64,000 nucleotides of DNA, from positions 62,001 through 126,000 of the forward strand of contig CAMPDV010000246.1 in the NCBI GenBank assembly GCA_946699065.1, given 5' to 3'. Shown here one piece after another: positions 25,176 through 37,883 of this stretch. Position 1 is the stretch's first letter. Every line of letters begins with the position of its first letter. The translations under genes and the position numbers were made by a program. The notes under the pieces are model-generated. The model worked only from the letters and a program-made list of their open reading frames with translations. It was not told the DNA's origin and did no database searches. This stretch comes from Loxodes magnus (Eukaryota > Ciliophora > Karyorelictea > Loxodida > Loxodidae).

Positions 25176-26409
25176 ATGAAAGCATCTAAATCATTACTGA
25201 AATTTAGGGTAATCTATAGCAATTTCCACTATTTACTTACTTGAAGTTGGGCAAATAATATAGACAAGAAATTATCAGTATTTAACATAGAACCAGCTCT
25301 ATAAATTTCTGAAATTCATTCTGCATGGTCTTTGGTCTGTGATATTTCTTATTTAATGTGTGATGAAAATGATTAATTTGAGAATATAAAAGTGTATATA
25401 CTTTTCCAATATAAGAGATTGCTTTTAATGAAAGATTTTTAATTATTACTTTAGGCGTTTTATCCTAAATTATTTAATTTATATAATCTTATTTTTCAAG
25501 GTCTTAAATTGAGTATTTAGATTTATAAGAAAATATAGTTCGCAAGAAGCTGATGTTAAGAAAACTTTAATTCTTGAAGTTGAAAAGCTTTAAAGGAAAT
25601 AGTAAAGGATGAGAAGATAGCAAAAGTAATTGAAAAATGGTGAAGCCAATAAGATATTATTTTAGCAAGCATTTACTAATTTCTTTAATTGAATGAAGTA
25701 ATTTTGCAGATAAAGGAGTAAAAATTTTGAGAACTATAAATAATCTATACAAATTTATTACCCTAGCTTTGCTTTTAAGCAAAAGAATAGAAATTATAAC
25801 TATTGAACAAAATATTAACGGAACAAAATGAAATATTTAAATGAAGATTGCGAAGATAATTAGAAATACTTCTAAGTTTATATATCATTTATTTAAAATA
25901 GTCTAAAATATACTTTAAGAGAAAGAGATGTCTGTGACGTCGAAATAAGAGAAATAATATAGCTCTATGAAATCTGTTTTTTAAGTAAATTTGCAAAATT
26001 TAAAAGTTGATTAGCAGCAATATGAAAGTCTACAAAAACGAGAGAATAGCTGCTAAAAGTTTTTGATTAAATTAAAATTTGCAGTAAAAAGCAAAGAATT
26101 GACCAAGAAAATTTAGGAAAAAGATAATCCAACTGACAAGATGAATGAATAGAAATAAAAATAAAAGTGAAACGTAAAAATATCAGAACAGTTCTTATGG
26201 AAATTGAAAAAAAGAGAAAGGAGTTCCCAAATAATCTTCTCTCTAGCATATTATAAGTTTAACAAGATGATGCATCTTCTACTAAAATATCTGAAACAGC
26301 TTTAAGCAATTTTCGAAATTTAAAAATTTATAAAGATAGAATAAACGAACTTTCAAAGCATCAAGTAGATTATATTGCACACTTTATGAAATTTCAGACA
26401 TAAATATGA
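25176..26409 (+). CDS. Hypothetical protein with possible short intron
   Basis: No family recognised. From an ATG at 25,176 one frame gives a well-formed helical protein (SEIHSAWSLVCDISYLMCDE, NIKVYILFQYKRLLLMKDF) up to about 25,900. The continuation (RDVCDVEIREIIQLYEICFL, then KRKEFPNNLLSSI and ETALSNFRNLKIYKDRINEL) lies one frame over and ends at TGA 26,407-26,409. A 19-nt GT..AG segment at 25,901-25,919 would join the two exactly, giving ..YLKQERDVCD.. across the junction. Very short introns are known in ciliates and a better one is seen in the 46-kb Kelch gene. The 5' exon boundary is uncertain and a nearby ATG at 25,151 in another frame is possible. Confidence 0.45.
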
Positions 26410-26799
26410 GCATTACAAATGTCAGTCAGAGATCGAAATTAAATTTTTTTATAAGGATAAGATCAAAGTATCTAATATTACTTTTATTTAGTATTTTAAG
26501 AGTTATAAAGGCTTTGCTATTTATAATTTTATAATTATTGTATTTTTAGCAAATGTTTTTGAAAATATACAGATATTTATTTAACTACATAAAATATATT
26601 ATACTTTTATTCCTCCATTACAAATTATTTAAATTTTAAATGTTTTGTAAATAATTATTTTAAGTATTATGATTAAAATTTACTATCTAAATTATAAATA
26701 AATAAAAAATCATAAAAGCTAAGATAATAAAAATATTTAAGAGAAAGGTTAGGTAAATGTATCCCTTTTCTTGGTACCTATTATAATTGTCCTATTTTG
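26410..26799. other. AT-rich spacer between convergent hypothetical genes
   Basis: No motif seen; composition becomes strongly A/T-rich right after the TGA at 26,409. Confidence 0.4.
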
Positions 26800-27190
26800 T
26801 CACAAATTTAGAGTGCGACTTCTCATTCTCGACATAATCTTATAAAGTTTACTATGAGCTCTTGACGAAATTTTTAGGTTCTCTACTTTATCAATGTAAT
26901 CGTTAATAATCTCTACTAATTAATTCTTATCTAAATTAATAAATTATTCGAATGTATGCCTCTTTTCTGAATTTCGGAAGGTAGTTATTTTTCTTCTGAG
27001 ATTTTGCAATATTGTTATTTAAATCTTGGTTAACGTTTTTTAGTTCTAGAAAGATTTATTAGAATTACTATTGATCGTCTTTCGATGAAATACCTTTGTT
27101 CTACTCTCCATCTTTTTCAGAGAAATAATTATAATTATCTGCTGAAGAATTTTATAAAGTTATGTTTCTTTAAGTGTTAAGCATCTGAAT
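26800..27190 (-). CDS. Small hypothetical protein, coiled-coil C-terminus
   Basis: The minus strand ends in a convincing helical stretch (QFINLDKNQLVEIINDYIDK, then AHSKLYKIMSRMRSR) that terminates at TGA 26,800-26,802. An ATG at 27,111 in the same frame would give 103 residues. However, a second frame upstream (SEKDGEQNKGISSKDDQQ, ELKNVNQDLNNNIAKSQKK) looks more natural for the N-terminal half, so a short intron or frameshift near 26,960 is likely. No family recognised. Confidence 0.4.
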
Positions 27191-27960
27191 AAAATATTAT
27201 AGATACTTAAGGTAGAAATAATTAAAATTAAAATCTTTAAAATTTGTATAAAGAAGCCTGTTATGTATGATATTTACGTTTGGGAATAGTCATATTAAAA
27301 TTATTAGTTATTAGCTTTTTTAGTTATAAATATTTTATTAATGAGTTTAGTTCACCCTTCATTAAAATTAAGCAAGCATCATGAAGGATATCTTCTATAT
27401 TATATAAAAAATGAAAATCCAAATTATTTGTTACACTAAAAGAAAACTTAATTTTAATTTTATTTATAAAAAGTTAGCTTTAAATTCCTTGCTTTTTGCA
27501 TTTATTTTAACGATTATAATTAAGTTTTAGTAAGTTCATTAAATTACTTATTTTTAACTTAAATATAATTTTTTCTAATTATCTCTCAGTTTGTATTTAA
27601 ATTAGTTTATAGTTATTCCTATCTTTATAAATATATTAAAAAGTGATTAAAAGAGTTAAAATCTATCTAGCTTTATTTTTATTAATAGTATATTTTATCA
27701 TATAGCCATATAAGGATTTTAATTATTTGAGATGATCAACTAATTTTGCTTCCTTGCAAATATAAATATTATATTAAACTATAGCTAATTTTTTATTTTA
27801 TTTATATGTTCAATTATTTATTTCTATTATTGCTTTGCATATTGTATATAACCTATTAAATTTATTAATTATAAACTATACAGGCTAATAAGCTAAACTT
27901 ATTTAGTTTATATAAGATAAGATAATTAAACTGATATTTTTATTAGATTTATCAGCGATA
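27191..27960. other. AT-rich stretch without recognised gene
   Basis: Nothing distinguishable from background; no repeat match with other parts of the window was noticed. Confidence 0.4.
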
Positions 27961-27969
27961 AGTTTATAA

Positions 27970-29150
27970 GTTTTTTTATGGGATGATAGGATTGTTTCAT
28001 GCGATCATAAGATCATTGCAGTCTTCATCGGACTCACTTCTTCTATTGAGTATCGACTTGTGCAAATTTAACTATTCTTGATCACATGAATTTTGCTCCA
28101 ATCTCATTTTGGTCTTACATATATTTTGATCTTCTTTTTTGAGCATTTACTATATCTAATAGAAATTAATCTCCACTTTAATTCTTTTTCTTGTAGTCTT
28201 TCCTTCTGGAGAGTAGTATAATTTAGTCATATTATTTCATATCTTTTTGGTATTTAGTTCTTACTTCTTCTAAAAATATTCCCAATCTTCTAACAGTAGA
28301 AGCTTCTTGCTTTACAATTCTTTGAGCCATGACCTATTTTTAGACAGTTTTGACATTTTAACATCTTTGATATTTTTAGAATTTTTTCCGATTCGAAGAT
28401 TTTTTGCACTTTATTCTTCAATTACCATAGGATCGTTATTAGAATAGTGACGGGAAATAAGTTATAAATAATGTTTAGGTTTAATAATTTCTTCTATTTT
28501 TTATTCCGTTTTTTTCTAGTTCTTAATTAACTTACGACACTGAAGCCTCAGTGCTAATTTCCATTTTTTATAATTAACCCTCTTTTAGAGAATAGATTCG
28601 TTAATTTAAGTCTTAGAATGATTGCTAAATTTTCCCATTTGCTGCTTCAAGGGAGTAAATTTCAATGAGCGAGTTTTATAAGTGGATATCCTATTAATTG
28701 TATGGGTTATTTCTTTGAAGGCACTTTTTTAGTATTAGTATTTTATAAGTATAAAAGATTGAATCCATTTTAGTTGCTTACTCATTTTGTCTAATTATTT
28801 ATTTTAAATAATTTAGTTAATTTATTATTACTAAGGAAAAGTTTAATTAAAAAACTTATGATATAGAGGCCGTTATACCTAAATGGTGAGCATCTCTTTA
28901 AATTAAGATCTTAAAGTCTTAAAAATCTCACAATGAAGGTTACCTAGTTCTATCACTATCTTGTCTTCCCAATAGGGCTATGTCAGAATGATATTTTTAG
29001 ACCTAATCGTCTAGCATCTTTCACCTTTAGTATTACTTGATTATCTTTCGTCCTATTATTTTTGGCTTCTGACAAGATTCTTGAGTTATTCTTCGAGTTT
29101 AGTGTTTCCTTGTTCCTTCTCTATTAAACTTATAATATTTTGCTTAAATG
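27970..29150 (-). mobile_element. ORF1-like retroelement remnant with zinc knuckle
   Basis: On the minus strand a canonical knuckle CQNCLKIGHGSKNC (CX2CX4HX4C) lies at about 28,312-28,356. Upstream in transcription, N-N-D-P-M-V-I-E-E matches the N-D-P-M-D-I-E found just before the knuckle in the 8.8-kb ORF1, but in a different frame, so there is a frameshift between them. The 28,900-29,100 segment is charged and coiled-coil-like. A C-terminal charged region reaches about 27,970. This is a broken ORF1 of the same broad family. Confidence 0.55.
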
Positions 29151-30630
29151 GTTAGTCTATTACTAACTATCAAAAGGTAGCAATTTATCTTTCTACTTTA
29201 GAATAGATAATCTACCTATTATACCATTAGCATAATGCTTGATATTCTTTAGTTTAAGTAATCACTTTTAGTTAGAGAGGTAAAAATTTAAATATACTAA
29301 CTACATTTTCTAGGGTCTAAAAAACTAATTTCTGATAAATAATTTTTTAAATATGAAACATATCTAAAGGCAGCAGAGAAATATACAACTCCTGGAAATA
29401 AATTACTAAATCTTACAGCTTAAAATAAATAAGGGATAAATATACTAAATTAATATTTTAGCTAATGTAAAAGCAATTCTCATATTAAGTTGATACCTAA
29501 TATTTATTTTAAATAAAGCAGTCATATTTCCACAAACATCACATATTTGATTTAAACTTTTAAGTAATTTTCCTTTTAACCTACTTATATATAAATAGAA
29601 TATAATCTGATAAAATAGGATAGATTGTAGTTAAAAGCATCTTTGGTTAGATTTTAGAGAATAGAGTTATTTAATTTCAATAGAATTAATTATCTAGTCT
29701 AATTTTAATAGAGTTATCTTATTTTATATTTACTATATTTATTTACATTTTGCTTAATTAAAAGTTGCTTATTTTTAAGCATTGTCTCACTTTAATTTAC
29801 TAATACCGTATGTAGTTAATATGTTAATAATAAAAGGTTTTATAAATTTAATTAAAATGTTAATTTATTTAAATTAATTATAAAGTCTCAGTTTAATTAA
29901 TATTTGCCACATAAGCAGTTTTAGTAGAATGCTTATAAGTTACTTCTATTCAAATTTTAATGGAATAATAATTAAAATTTACTAATACTTGCTATTAACT
30001 TCTTTATTCAAGATAAATAAAGTGCTCCAATCATTATTTTGATCAAGTATCATTTAAATTATTTAGCTTAATTATTAGAACTTTGCTACAAAAATATTAT
30101 AGTCATAATCTCTAGTTTTATAGATTTTCCCCAATTTATTTCTTTTCGCATAACTTTAAGTTTCATAAATAATTTCATAAGCTATATCAATTATTTTATT
30201 AGCTATGATTTACATAAACTAGTTTGCTTATATAATAAAATCAATAAGTATATAAAAGAAAAGATTTAGAAAATATCTTTAGTCATAATAAGTTTATTTA
30301 TTTAGAAATATTTACCAATCTCTTTATGTTTAAATTTCTTTTTCTAAGTCAATTATTTTTAATTCTTAGAACTTCTCTCTTAAAGTTCACATATTCTTCC
30401 ACGCTTTTTTATTTGCATAAGGAGGATATAAATGTGTTATCTAACTGGAGTATTTAAACTATAAACATTTAAATGCTTATAGAAGAAAAGGACATTGTGG
30501 TATTTATTAATATCACTTTTTATATTATAACTTTTATTTATCCCTTTAATTATATTATAAACTACTTCCTAATTATTTAATAGTCTTCTCATTTATTTTA
30601 GCTTTATACACTTAATATTTTCCTTCAAAG
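29151..30630. other. Long AT-rich stretch, contains one family flank motif
   Basis: The only recognisable item is a reversed copy of the M8-gene upstream block (ATCTATCCTATTTTATCAGATTA on the minus strand, 29,597-29,626). No gene of that family follows it downstream on the minus strand, so it may be a relic of a lost copy. Confidence 0.4.
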
Positions 30631-30639
30631 TTATTTAGT

Positions 30640-31553
30640 TAAAAGGTACGGGATGCTTCTAGTGTATTTCAACCTCTGATCCTTTTATTTCTATTCCAAC
30701 CATAGATAGAATGGTTTTACTAATTCTCCAACAATGTTGGTACATCATACTCGAAGTCAGGCGGATTTTCTTCTTTATAGAAGTATTTCTCATCATTATT
30801 TTAGACTCCATTATTGCTTTCGGTAGCTTCCTTTTATATATCCTCCTTTATAAGATGCAATACATTCTATTATAGATTTTCGCGTCAGCTACCCCTTTCG
30901 TTCTTACTAGTAAATCTCGCTTCAGTACTACTACTACCTCCCTTCGATATCTGAAAAGTTTCGGTAGAAGTGCAACGTTTTTCTACAGTATAGAATTTTC
31001 TATGGTTTTTTGGGTTTTAGCTTTGATAAGAGAAGGTTACTGAGCAATTTAGGCGAGTGTGATTGTTCAAGTTCCATCAAAACCACTGAAGCTTATAGAG
31101 CTTAGTTAGTTTTTAATTTTATCTTTTACACCATTTCCAGTCTTTAATTTGCTTCCAAATGTACTAGTTTGGCTGAGTTCAACTACTCTTTCAGTGTTAC
31201 ATACTCAGCCTTAAGTGATCGAACCTACAACCTAAGCATCTTCCCTTACAAGTAGATTTTAGCACGCTTCTGATTAATAGCTGCTTATTCAAGTCATATT
31301 CCAGCTTGAGTTTTTGTATTATCTGCTACAGTTCAGCCTCGGCTATTATTAGATCGTTTCCTATGGGTGATTTGGAATGTAAATTGACTAGCTGAGGGAG
31401 TTAAATCTATGGATGTGGTTTTTAGTTTTATTGAGATTTGCTTGTAGAAAGGTTTAAAAAATTAGTACTAGCCCGAAGTTTTAGGTGGTTAACTCCTTAA
31501 ATTTTATTTTTCTCTCTAGAAGCATTAGTAGAAAGATATTCTTGACCCTCCAT
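30640..31553 (-). mobile_element. ORF1-like sequence, head-to-head with the LINE
   Basis: Minus-strand ATG at 31,553 opens MEGQEYLSTNASREKN, which recalls the GFKKGFYTTS..E N-termini of the other ORF1 copies. A coiled-coil stretch follows (IIAEAELQQIIQKLKLEYDL), then Cys pairs (CKGRCLGC), and a more acidic C-terminal part (KYFYKEENPPDFEYDVP). Frame continuity in the second half is doubtful. GC content exceeds the flanks. Assignment to an ORF1 is moderate; a cellular gene is the alternative. Confidence 0.45.
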
Positions 31554-31589
31554 TATTTTTTATTTTTATAATTATGAAAGTATATTCCT

Positions 31590-32080
31590 TTAAAATATGC
31601 TGATGGGTAACCCGATGGATGTTGACCTAAAGATCAGCCAGAAAGAATTTTCTTCTATAAGAGAAATAAAAATGGTGATATTGAAAGAGATTTGGGCAAC
31701 GCTTTTATACTGCTGATATTTCAAATGAAAGCAATAACAAGAAAACTTAAACTATGATAGTCATTTAGTAATTTATATTGCCCTCCATAAGGGCTATTAT
31801 ACAGAAAAAAAATGTAAAAAGGAAGTGAAATCTTGAAGGACTTTTCTCATGCTCAACAAAGAAGAAATTATAATATGGTTGGAATGAACTCGACTGAAGC
31901 AAGATACCTTTAATAAAAAAGGATTAACGTAGTCATCCAGATATGTAGTGAAAGAAAATGATCATAAAGAAGACGGGAAATGGAATATTTAAGAAAACTA
32001 GAAAGGTTACAGGGATTAACCTGATTGAAAGATGGAATCACTATAATTAATTATTATTATTATTACTCATACGTAATAGG
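31590..32080 (+). mobile_element. 5' part of LINE: truncated ORF1-derived sequence
   Basis: M-G-N-P-M-D-V-D at 31,600 corresponds to the N-D-P-M-D-I-E of other ORF1s, but the knuckle that should follow is missing. Near 31,940 the sequence RYVVKENDHKED aligns with RYVIMKHKTED of the 8.8-kb copy, and the ATT-repeat encoding poly-Tyr at 32,035-32,075 aligns with 9,690-9,715. The endonuclease domain expected between ORF1 and RT is almost absent, so this element carries an internal deletion. Confidence 0.5.
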
Positions 32081-35023
32081 TGACCATAGGCCTGGTATTA
32101 TATAGGTAAAGATGGGTAAAGAAGTAAGAAAGCCATAAAAGATAGCAAAAATAAACTACCTACTATTAAAGAAAAAAGAGATATAAGAAAAATTTGAAAG
32201 ATTTATACAAGAAAATCTCTAAGAAGAAGAAATTGATAACCTAAACGGCACATAGACTTATAAATGATGAAAGAAAAAGATATAAGAAGGAGTTTAAATA
32301 GTATGTGGAAAATTCAAAACATAAAACTCTAAGATATATAAATATTCAGAAACAACAAAATAGTGTAATAAAATTTTTAGAAAATGCAGCAAACAATTAA
32401 AACAAAGGGTAAAGAACAGAGAACAAATAAATGAAAATCAATAAATTGAGAATCAAAGAGAATACCAAAGAGTAAGATAAGAATACATTTAATCAAAAAA
32501 AGATAAAAGAAACTAACTAAACCTATTTATGGACAATGTAAATAAAGGAAGTCTAACAGATATGTGGAAGAAACTAAAAAGCTTACTTAATAGAAAAAAT
32601 AATTAATGAGTACCCTTATTAAAAGAAGATGTTAATACTTTCAGGGATGAATGGTAGAAACTGTATGAAGATGGCGATAATACGCTACCAACTAAATTCT
32701 TAAACAAGAGATAAATAGTGGTAAACGAATATGAAATTTGAGAAATCATCAACTAATTGGCGAAATGAAAAGCAGCGGGACCTGATGAAATACAAGTAGG
32801 CACAATGTTAGCAGGTGGGAAAAAACTAACAGAAGTAACATGTAAAATGATAGTTAAGATGATTTAAGAGGGAGTAATACCTTGAGATGAAATAATAATA
32901 CATAATATTAATATACAAAAAAGGAGGAAAGATGAACCCGATGAATTATAGACCAATCTCTTTACTGAATCATGCTTTAAAAATAGTAGATGCATGAATT
33001 TTCTAGCAACTATAAGGATATCTGCATAATGATGAAAGCGAATATTAATATGGCTTTAAAAAAGGAAAATCATGCTCACTATAAATTTTCAATCTAAGAA
33101 CAGTATAGAAATGATCAATACGGAACAAAAAAGATGTTTTCGTAATATTTGTTGATATTAAGAAAGCGTACGACTCGGTGTAAAGAAAAGATATATGATA
33201 AATCCTAAACGATCTAAAAGTACCGGAATAGATAATTAAACTCCTAGCAAACTTCTACTGTGAAGAAGAAATTAAACTTAAAATCAATGAATAAATAGCA
33301 AAATCATTCGCGACAAATAAAGGACTAAAACAGGGAAGCATAACGTCGCCAAGACTATTTAACTTAATAATAGCAAGACTTCTCCATAGCTTGGAAGATT
33401 AAAAGCTAGGAATTACGATAGACTTTAAAAACTAAGAGGGATGAACACAAGAAATATATGCAGGATGTTTTGCATATGCAGATGACCTGGTCTTAATAAG
33501 TGAATGAGAATAATTAGAGGAAGTAATCAAAAATTTAACCTCATGGGCAGAAAAATACAAACTGGAAATTGCAGATAAAACAAAATGAATGATATGAAAA
33601 GCAGCAGAAAATAGAAACTGAGAAAATATAGGCAATACTATTGAGGTGGGAAATTTAAGAATCGAAAGAGTAACGTCCTTTTAGTACCTAGGGCATATAA
33701 TAGAAGAGACCATCATCTTTAAAAAACACATGGAGAACAGACTAGAAGCAGCATAAAAGATTAAACATGAATACTGGGTAAAATAACAATGAATAAGGGA
33801 TTAACACCATATAATGCAGGAATAATGATAAAAACGTTCGTAAGCTCAGTATTCAGCTATGGGACAGAAGTTATCCCATATTGTGAATAATTTGTAGGAA
33901 AATAAGTGATGGAACAATTAGAAATAATATAGAGAAGATCTTTACGAGCAATCATAGATGCCCCTTTCTAAGTGTAAAATGAAATGCTAGAATACGAGTT
34001 ACAGTTTATGAAATTTAAACATTACCTACGGCAGAAAACGCTGAGATTAAGAGGCAGACTAATAGGTAACTAAGGAAAAATAGTAGATGGATTAATGTTC
34101 GACCTAAGTAAAGAAGAGAACTTTATTTTTGAACAGTACTGCACGACAATAAAATTAGAATTAAAAATTGAAGACAAAAATATATTTATAGATGATGGTA
34201 ATAATAATCAAAAAGGGAAGAAAAACATTAATCGTGCAATTTGAGAACATAGAATATACGTAGAAGATAGAGAAAGAATGGAGTAAATGATAACAACTCT
34301 ACAGTATAGAAAAACATGATTTGATGAATATGTAGTAGGACCACCCAACTACCTGAGATACAATAAAAATAGAAAAGAAGAAATATGCTACATATTTAGA
34401 ATAAGAACGAGATGTAATGGGAGCCAGGATTGTTTAAAAGAAAGACACCTAGTTGCGACAAGCAAATGCCATTTCTGTAATGATGCAAGAGAAAACGAAA
34501 GGCATATCATACAAAAATGCTCAGAATACAAAGAAAGTAGATAAATATGTATTAGAAAGTTAAGAACAATAGGAGTAGAGAGACAAGGAATGGAACTATT
34601 TGATATAATATGAGGTACGGCAAAATTCGAAAAATTAATTAGAACCTAAGAAAAGTAAAAAAGAGCTAAAACTGACTTGATAATAAAAGATTATATCAAA
34701 AACATATTAGAAAAAAGAAAAAAAGGATACTTAGAAAAGAAAATTGAATGAAAAAAAGAAATAGGAAAATATTATAGAGCAGGAAAAGGATAATTTTTAT
34801 GAGTTTATAAAAGCTTGATTAAGAAGAAAAGAATTAGAAACGAAAATTAGCAAAGTATGTAAAAAAAATAATGGACGCTTGTAACAAAGAATCAATAAAA
34901 CGTAGATAGATAGAAGACAGAAGAACAAGAGATATTGAAGAAGAAAATGATAAAGATATGGAACTAATAAGAGAAGAATTTTTATTACCTGAAGGCTTAC
35001 TTGAAGAAATAGACATGTATTGA
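32075..35023 (+). mobile_element. Non-LTR retrotransposon ORF2 (reverse transcriptase), frameshifted
   Basis: The order is GDHRPG (like the SDHRP end of an APE-type endonuclease) near 32,080, KWKAAGPDEI near 32,765, then KKGGKMNPMNYRPISLLN, KKAYDSVQRKDIW, the RT active site AYADDLVLIS near 33,470 and FQYLGHII. A CX2C..H..C zinc motif follows near 34,467-34,522 (CHFCNDAREN..HIIQKC), and the end LLPEGLLEEIDMY stops at TGA 35,021-35,023. Two frame changes are needed, near 32,890 and 33,775, so this copy is inactive. The two Asp of YADD are intact. Trp positions are written with TGA (K-W-K-A-A-G, D-I-W), so the element follows the host code. Confidence 0.85.
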
Positions 35024-35034
35024 AACATTTATTA

Positions 35035-35090
35035 AAGAGCTGCGCACCAACGAGGTGGTACGCGCTCTATAATCAAATTTATTTATTTAT
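35035..35090 (+). repeat. LINE 3' tail shared with the SINE candidate
   Basis: AGAGCTGCGCACCAACGAGG through ATAATCAAATTTATTTATT begins 12 bases after the ORF2 stop. AGAGC and GCTCT can form the base of a hairpin. The same tail with a few substitutions ends the element at 6,955-7,349. In LINEs such 3' tails are the recognition signal for the RT. Confidence 0.7.
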
Positions 35091-37883
35091 TGCAAAAATT
35101 TTATTATTAAGCTACTTTATAAGTCATAGTAATTTTAGCAAGCATCTATAAAAAATGTTCTAAATATGATATAGATATAAAAAAGCAAATCAGTTACTTA
35201 AATATAAAGCAAGGTTTCTAAATGTATGGTTATCTCAATATTTTACATATTCTTACAAAAATGAAAATGACTTAAATTTAAAGCTTACAATCATCCTATA
35301 ATTAGAAATAATTTACTTAAACTTAAAATATTAAAAGTATTGATGAATTTATTAAAGTATACTTAGATATATTTCTTATCTTAAATAGAGATTTATTAAT
35401 TATTTTCCAGTTATTCTTAATATCCATATATTTTAGATGCTATATAATTTAATATGTTTCAATTTAACTTCAAAATATTTATTCCTTATTTTTATTTCAG
35501 CTACTAACATTATTTCTTTAGTAGCACCATATCATTATTCATTTATTAACCTATTAGTTTTTTGAAAAATATCTTTAATTTATAATTAAGATTTTAACTC
35601 TTAGGGTATATTAAAAATAAGGCTTAAAATATTAGCTAGCATGAATCTTTTATAGTTGAATGAGTTGATATTATGATTTAAATAGCTTGGTATGATGATT
35701 AATACATAGCCAATTTACATATGTGATCACTACTGTATAATCCATGTAATATAACTTGGTTGTTTATTTAATGTTGAGATATTTTAATTATTTGTTGACA
35801 TTTATCATATTACTAAATTTGATTGATCAGTAGCAACATACACTAGCTATTAAATAAATTTTATTTACAATCCTTATATAAATATTAAAGACTAAATCAA
35901 TTTTTGCTTCCTCACCTATAAACAGTTTATTTCTAATTCACTATTTTATTAGAAGGAAGATAATTTGAATAGGGTTTAAATAAATAGCTATTTATATACA
36001 TTCTAGATTTCTTTTGAATTATGATATTTGTCTGTATTAGTAAATAAGATCTAATTACATTTGCTAAATAGAGCTTTATTTTATTAATTCCTCTTATCTT
36101 CACTCCTGCTCTTAGTCTCTTGTATTAAAGAACTTTTAAGTTTATATTTATGCCTTCAAATTAAAGCTTTGAAAATAAAAGTTAAAATGAATATTAGCAG
36201 GTTTAAATACTAGAAAGGTTGATGCTTCTAAAATAAATAGAATATAGAGGAATAGCAAATATACACATTTTTATTATACTTAGAACCTAGAATTACTAAT
36301 GGATATATCAAATTAAGAGAGAAGCAATTCAATAAGCTATTGCATACCCTATTTTACATTTAGCAATGTTCATTTAGGTATCATAGAGACAGCTATTATA
36401 CTTTATTATCCTTCATTCCTGCTTTATGATAGTTTAAATAAGCTTAGAATAAATATAATTTAAATTAAGAATAATATCACGGGAACCATTTAATTTTATT
36501 TATGTCACTTGAACAGGATTTAATAGCTTATTATATATAGAAAAGCTAAGTTAAAAATGCTTCATTAATTATAAAGTAACTAAAGGTAAAGCTTATCATA
36601 GTAAGCTAAAGCTTTATTAGAATCAATTATATAACTAAGTTCTCTCTTCTAAGTATTAGTCTATTTAGTTACTTTCCTTAATATCCTATAGAAAAATAAA
36701 ACCATAGGCAAGTATATAAATAGAGCAATTTCATTTCATAATCCTTTGCAAATAAATAAAAATAGAAAAGCTCTAAAGATACAAAGTCATTATCAGTACT
36801 TGCTACATAAGCAAACTATCAATAGTTAATTAACTAATATCCTTTTAGCTTAAATCCTCCAATTATAGTAGTACAGCTTTATATTAATAATATGGGTTAT
36901 TAAACCAATAAAGCTAATGAAGCTAATAATATAATTAATTAGCCAATCTCCTTTTATTTATCTAACTTTATGATTTGAATGCATTATCTATGAACTATAG
37001 CTAGAAAAAGTAGAAAGCTATTCTAAATAAACTTAAGTGGTATGAAAGATTAATTACTTGTATAAGCAATTTAGAATTATTTAGTTTAAAGCATTTTACT
37101 CTATTTCTTCTTATTTTAGTATCAAAGGAAAAGCTTTAGAGAGGTTAAGAGAGTATTAAATCAGTAAATTACCAATAAAATTAGAGTTTATCAAGCTAAT
37201 TAAGGAAATGTGATATGATGATTTAGCTTAATCTTAGTTTCAGCTAGAAGTAAATTAAAGAATACCATTCTAAAATAAAAATATAGTAAGTAGCTAATTT
37301 GCTATTACTTAAGCTTTTATTTGGATTAAAATTAAATCCAACTATTAAATTCAAAAATAGAGATTCCAAGGAATTTAAATTGAGTGCCTAGTCTGTTGGG
37401 ATTAGGGGTTTATATCTAATATCATATGTCAACTAGAACTAAATTTAATATGCTATATTCAAATAGAAAATCTCCTTTGTGCTTTCAATTATTATCTATC
37501 CAAGCTTAAAATTAAATAAATGCAGACAACTGAAAATAAATGTTTTCCAAGGATTTTTACAATTTTCCTATTAATAGTTAATATAGTTAGAGAAGCTAGC
37601 TAATACCTATATCTAAATAATCAAAAGGATTAATAGTAAAATCTTAACCTAAATATAAGAAATAGCTCTAAGCAACTAAGCTTAGAACTATAAAAATATT
37701 AGACAATTATATTTTATATAGTTCTTAGAAATGCTTGAGTAAACTAAATAATTTGACTGTACTTATAAAGAGACTTCGCTAACTGAAATAGATAAAGACT
37801 AAATAACAATGAAATTATTATAAATTATATCTGCTTTATATATCATTAAGTTATTAAAGCTTTAGCATATAGCTTTAAATAAA
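35091..37883. other. Long AT-rich stretch without recognised gene
   Basis: About 2.8 kb with no recognised motif. A slightly GC-richer patch near 37,375-37,425 (around GTCTGTTGGGATTAGGGG) could not be assigned. Confidence 0.4.

Noticed and set aside
33432..35028. Two minus-strand frames of 64-67 codons.
   Set aside because: Antisense to the RT and C-terminal region of the LINE.
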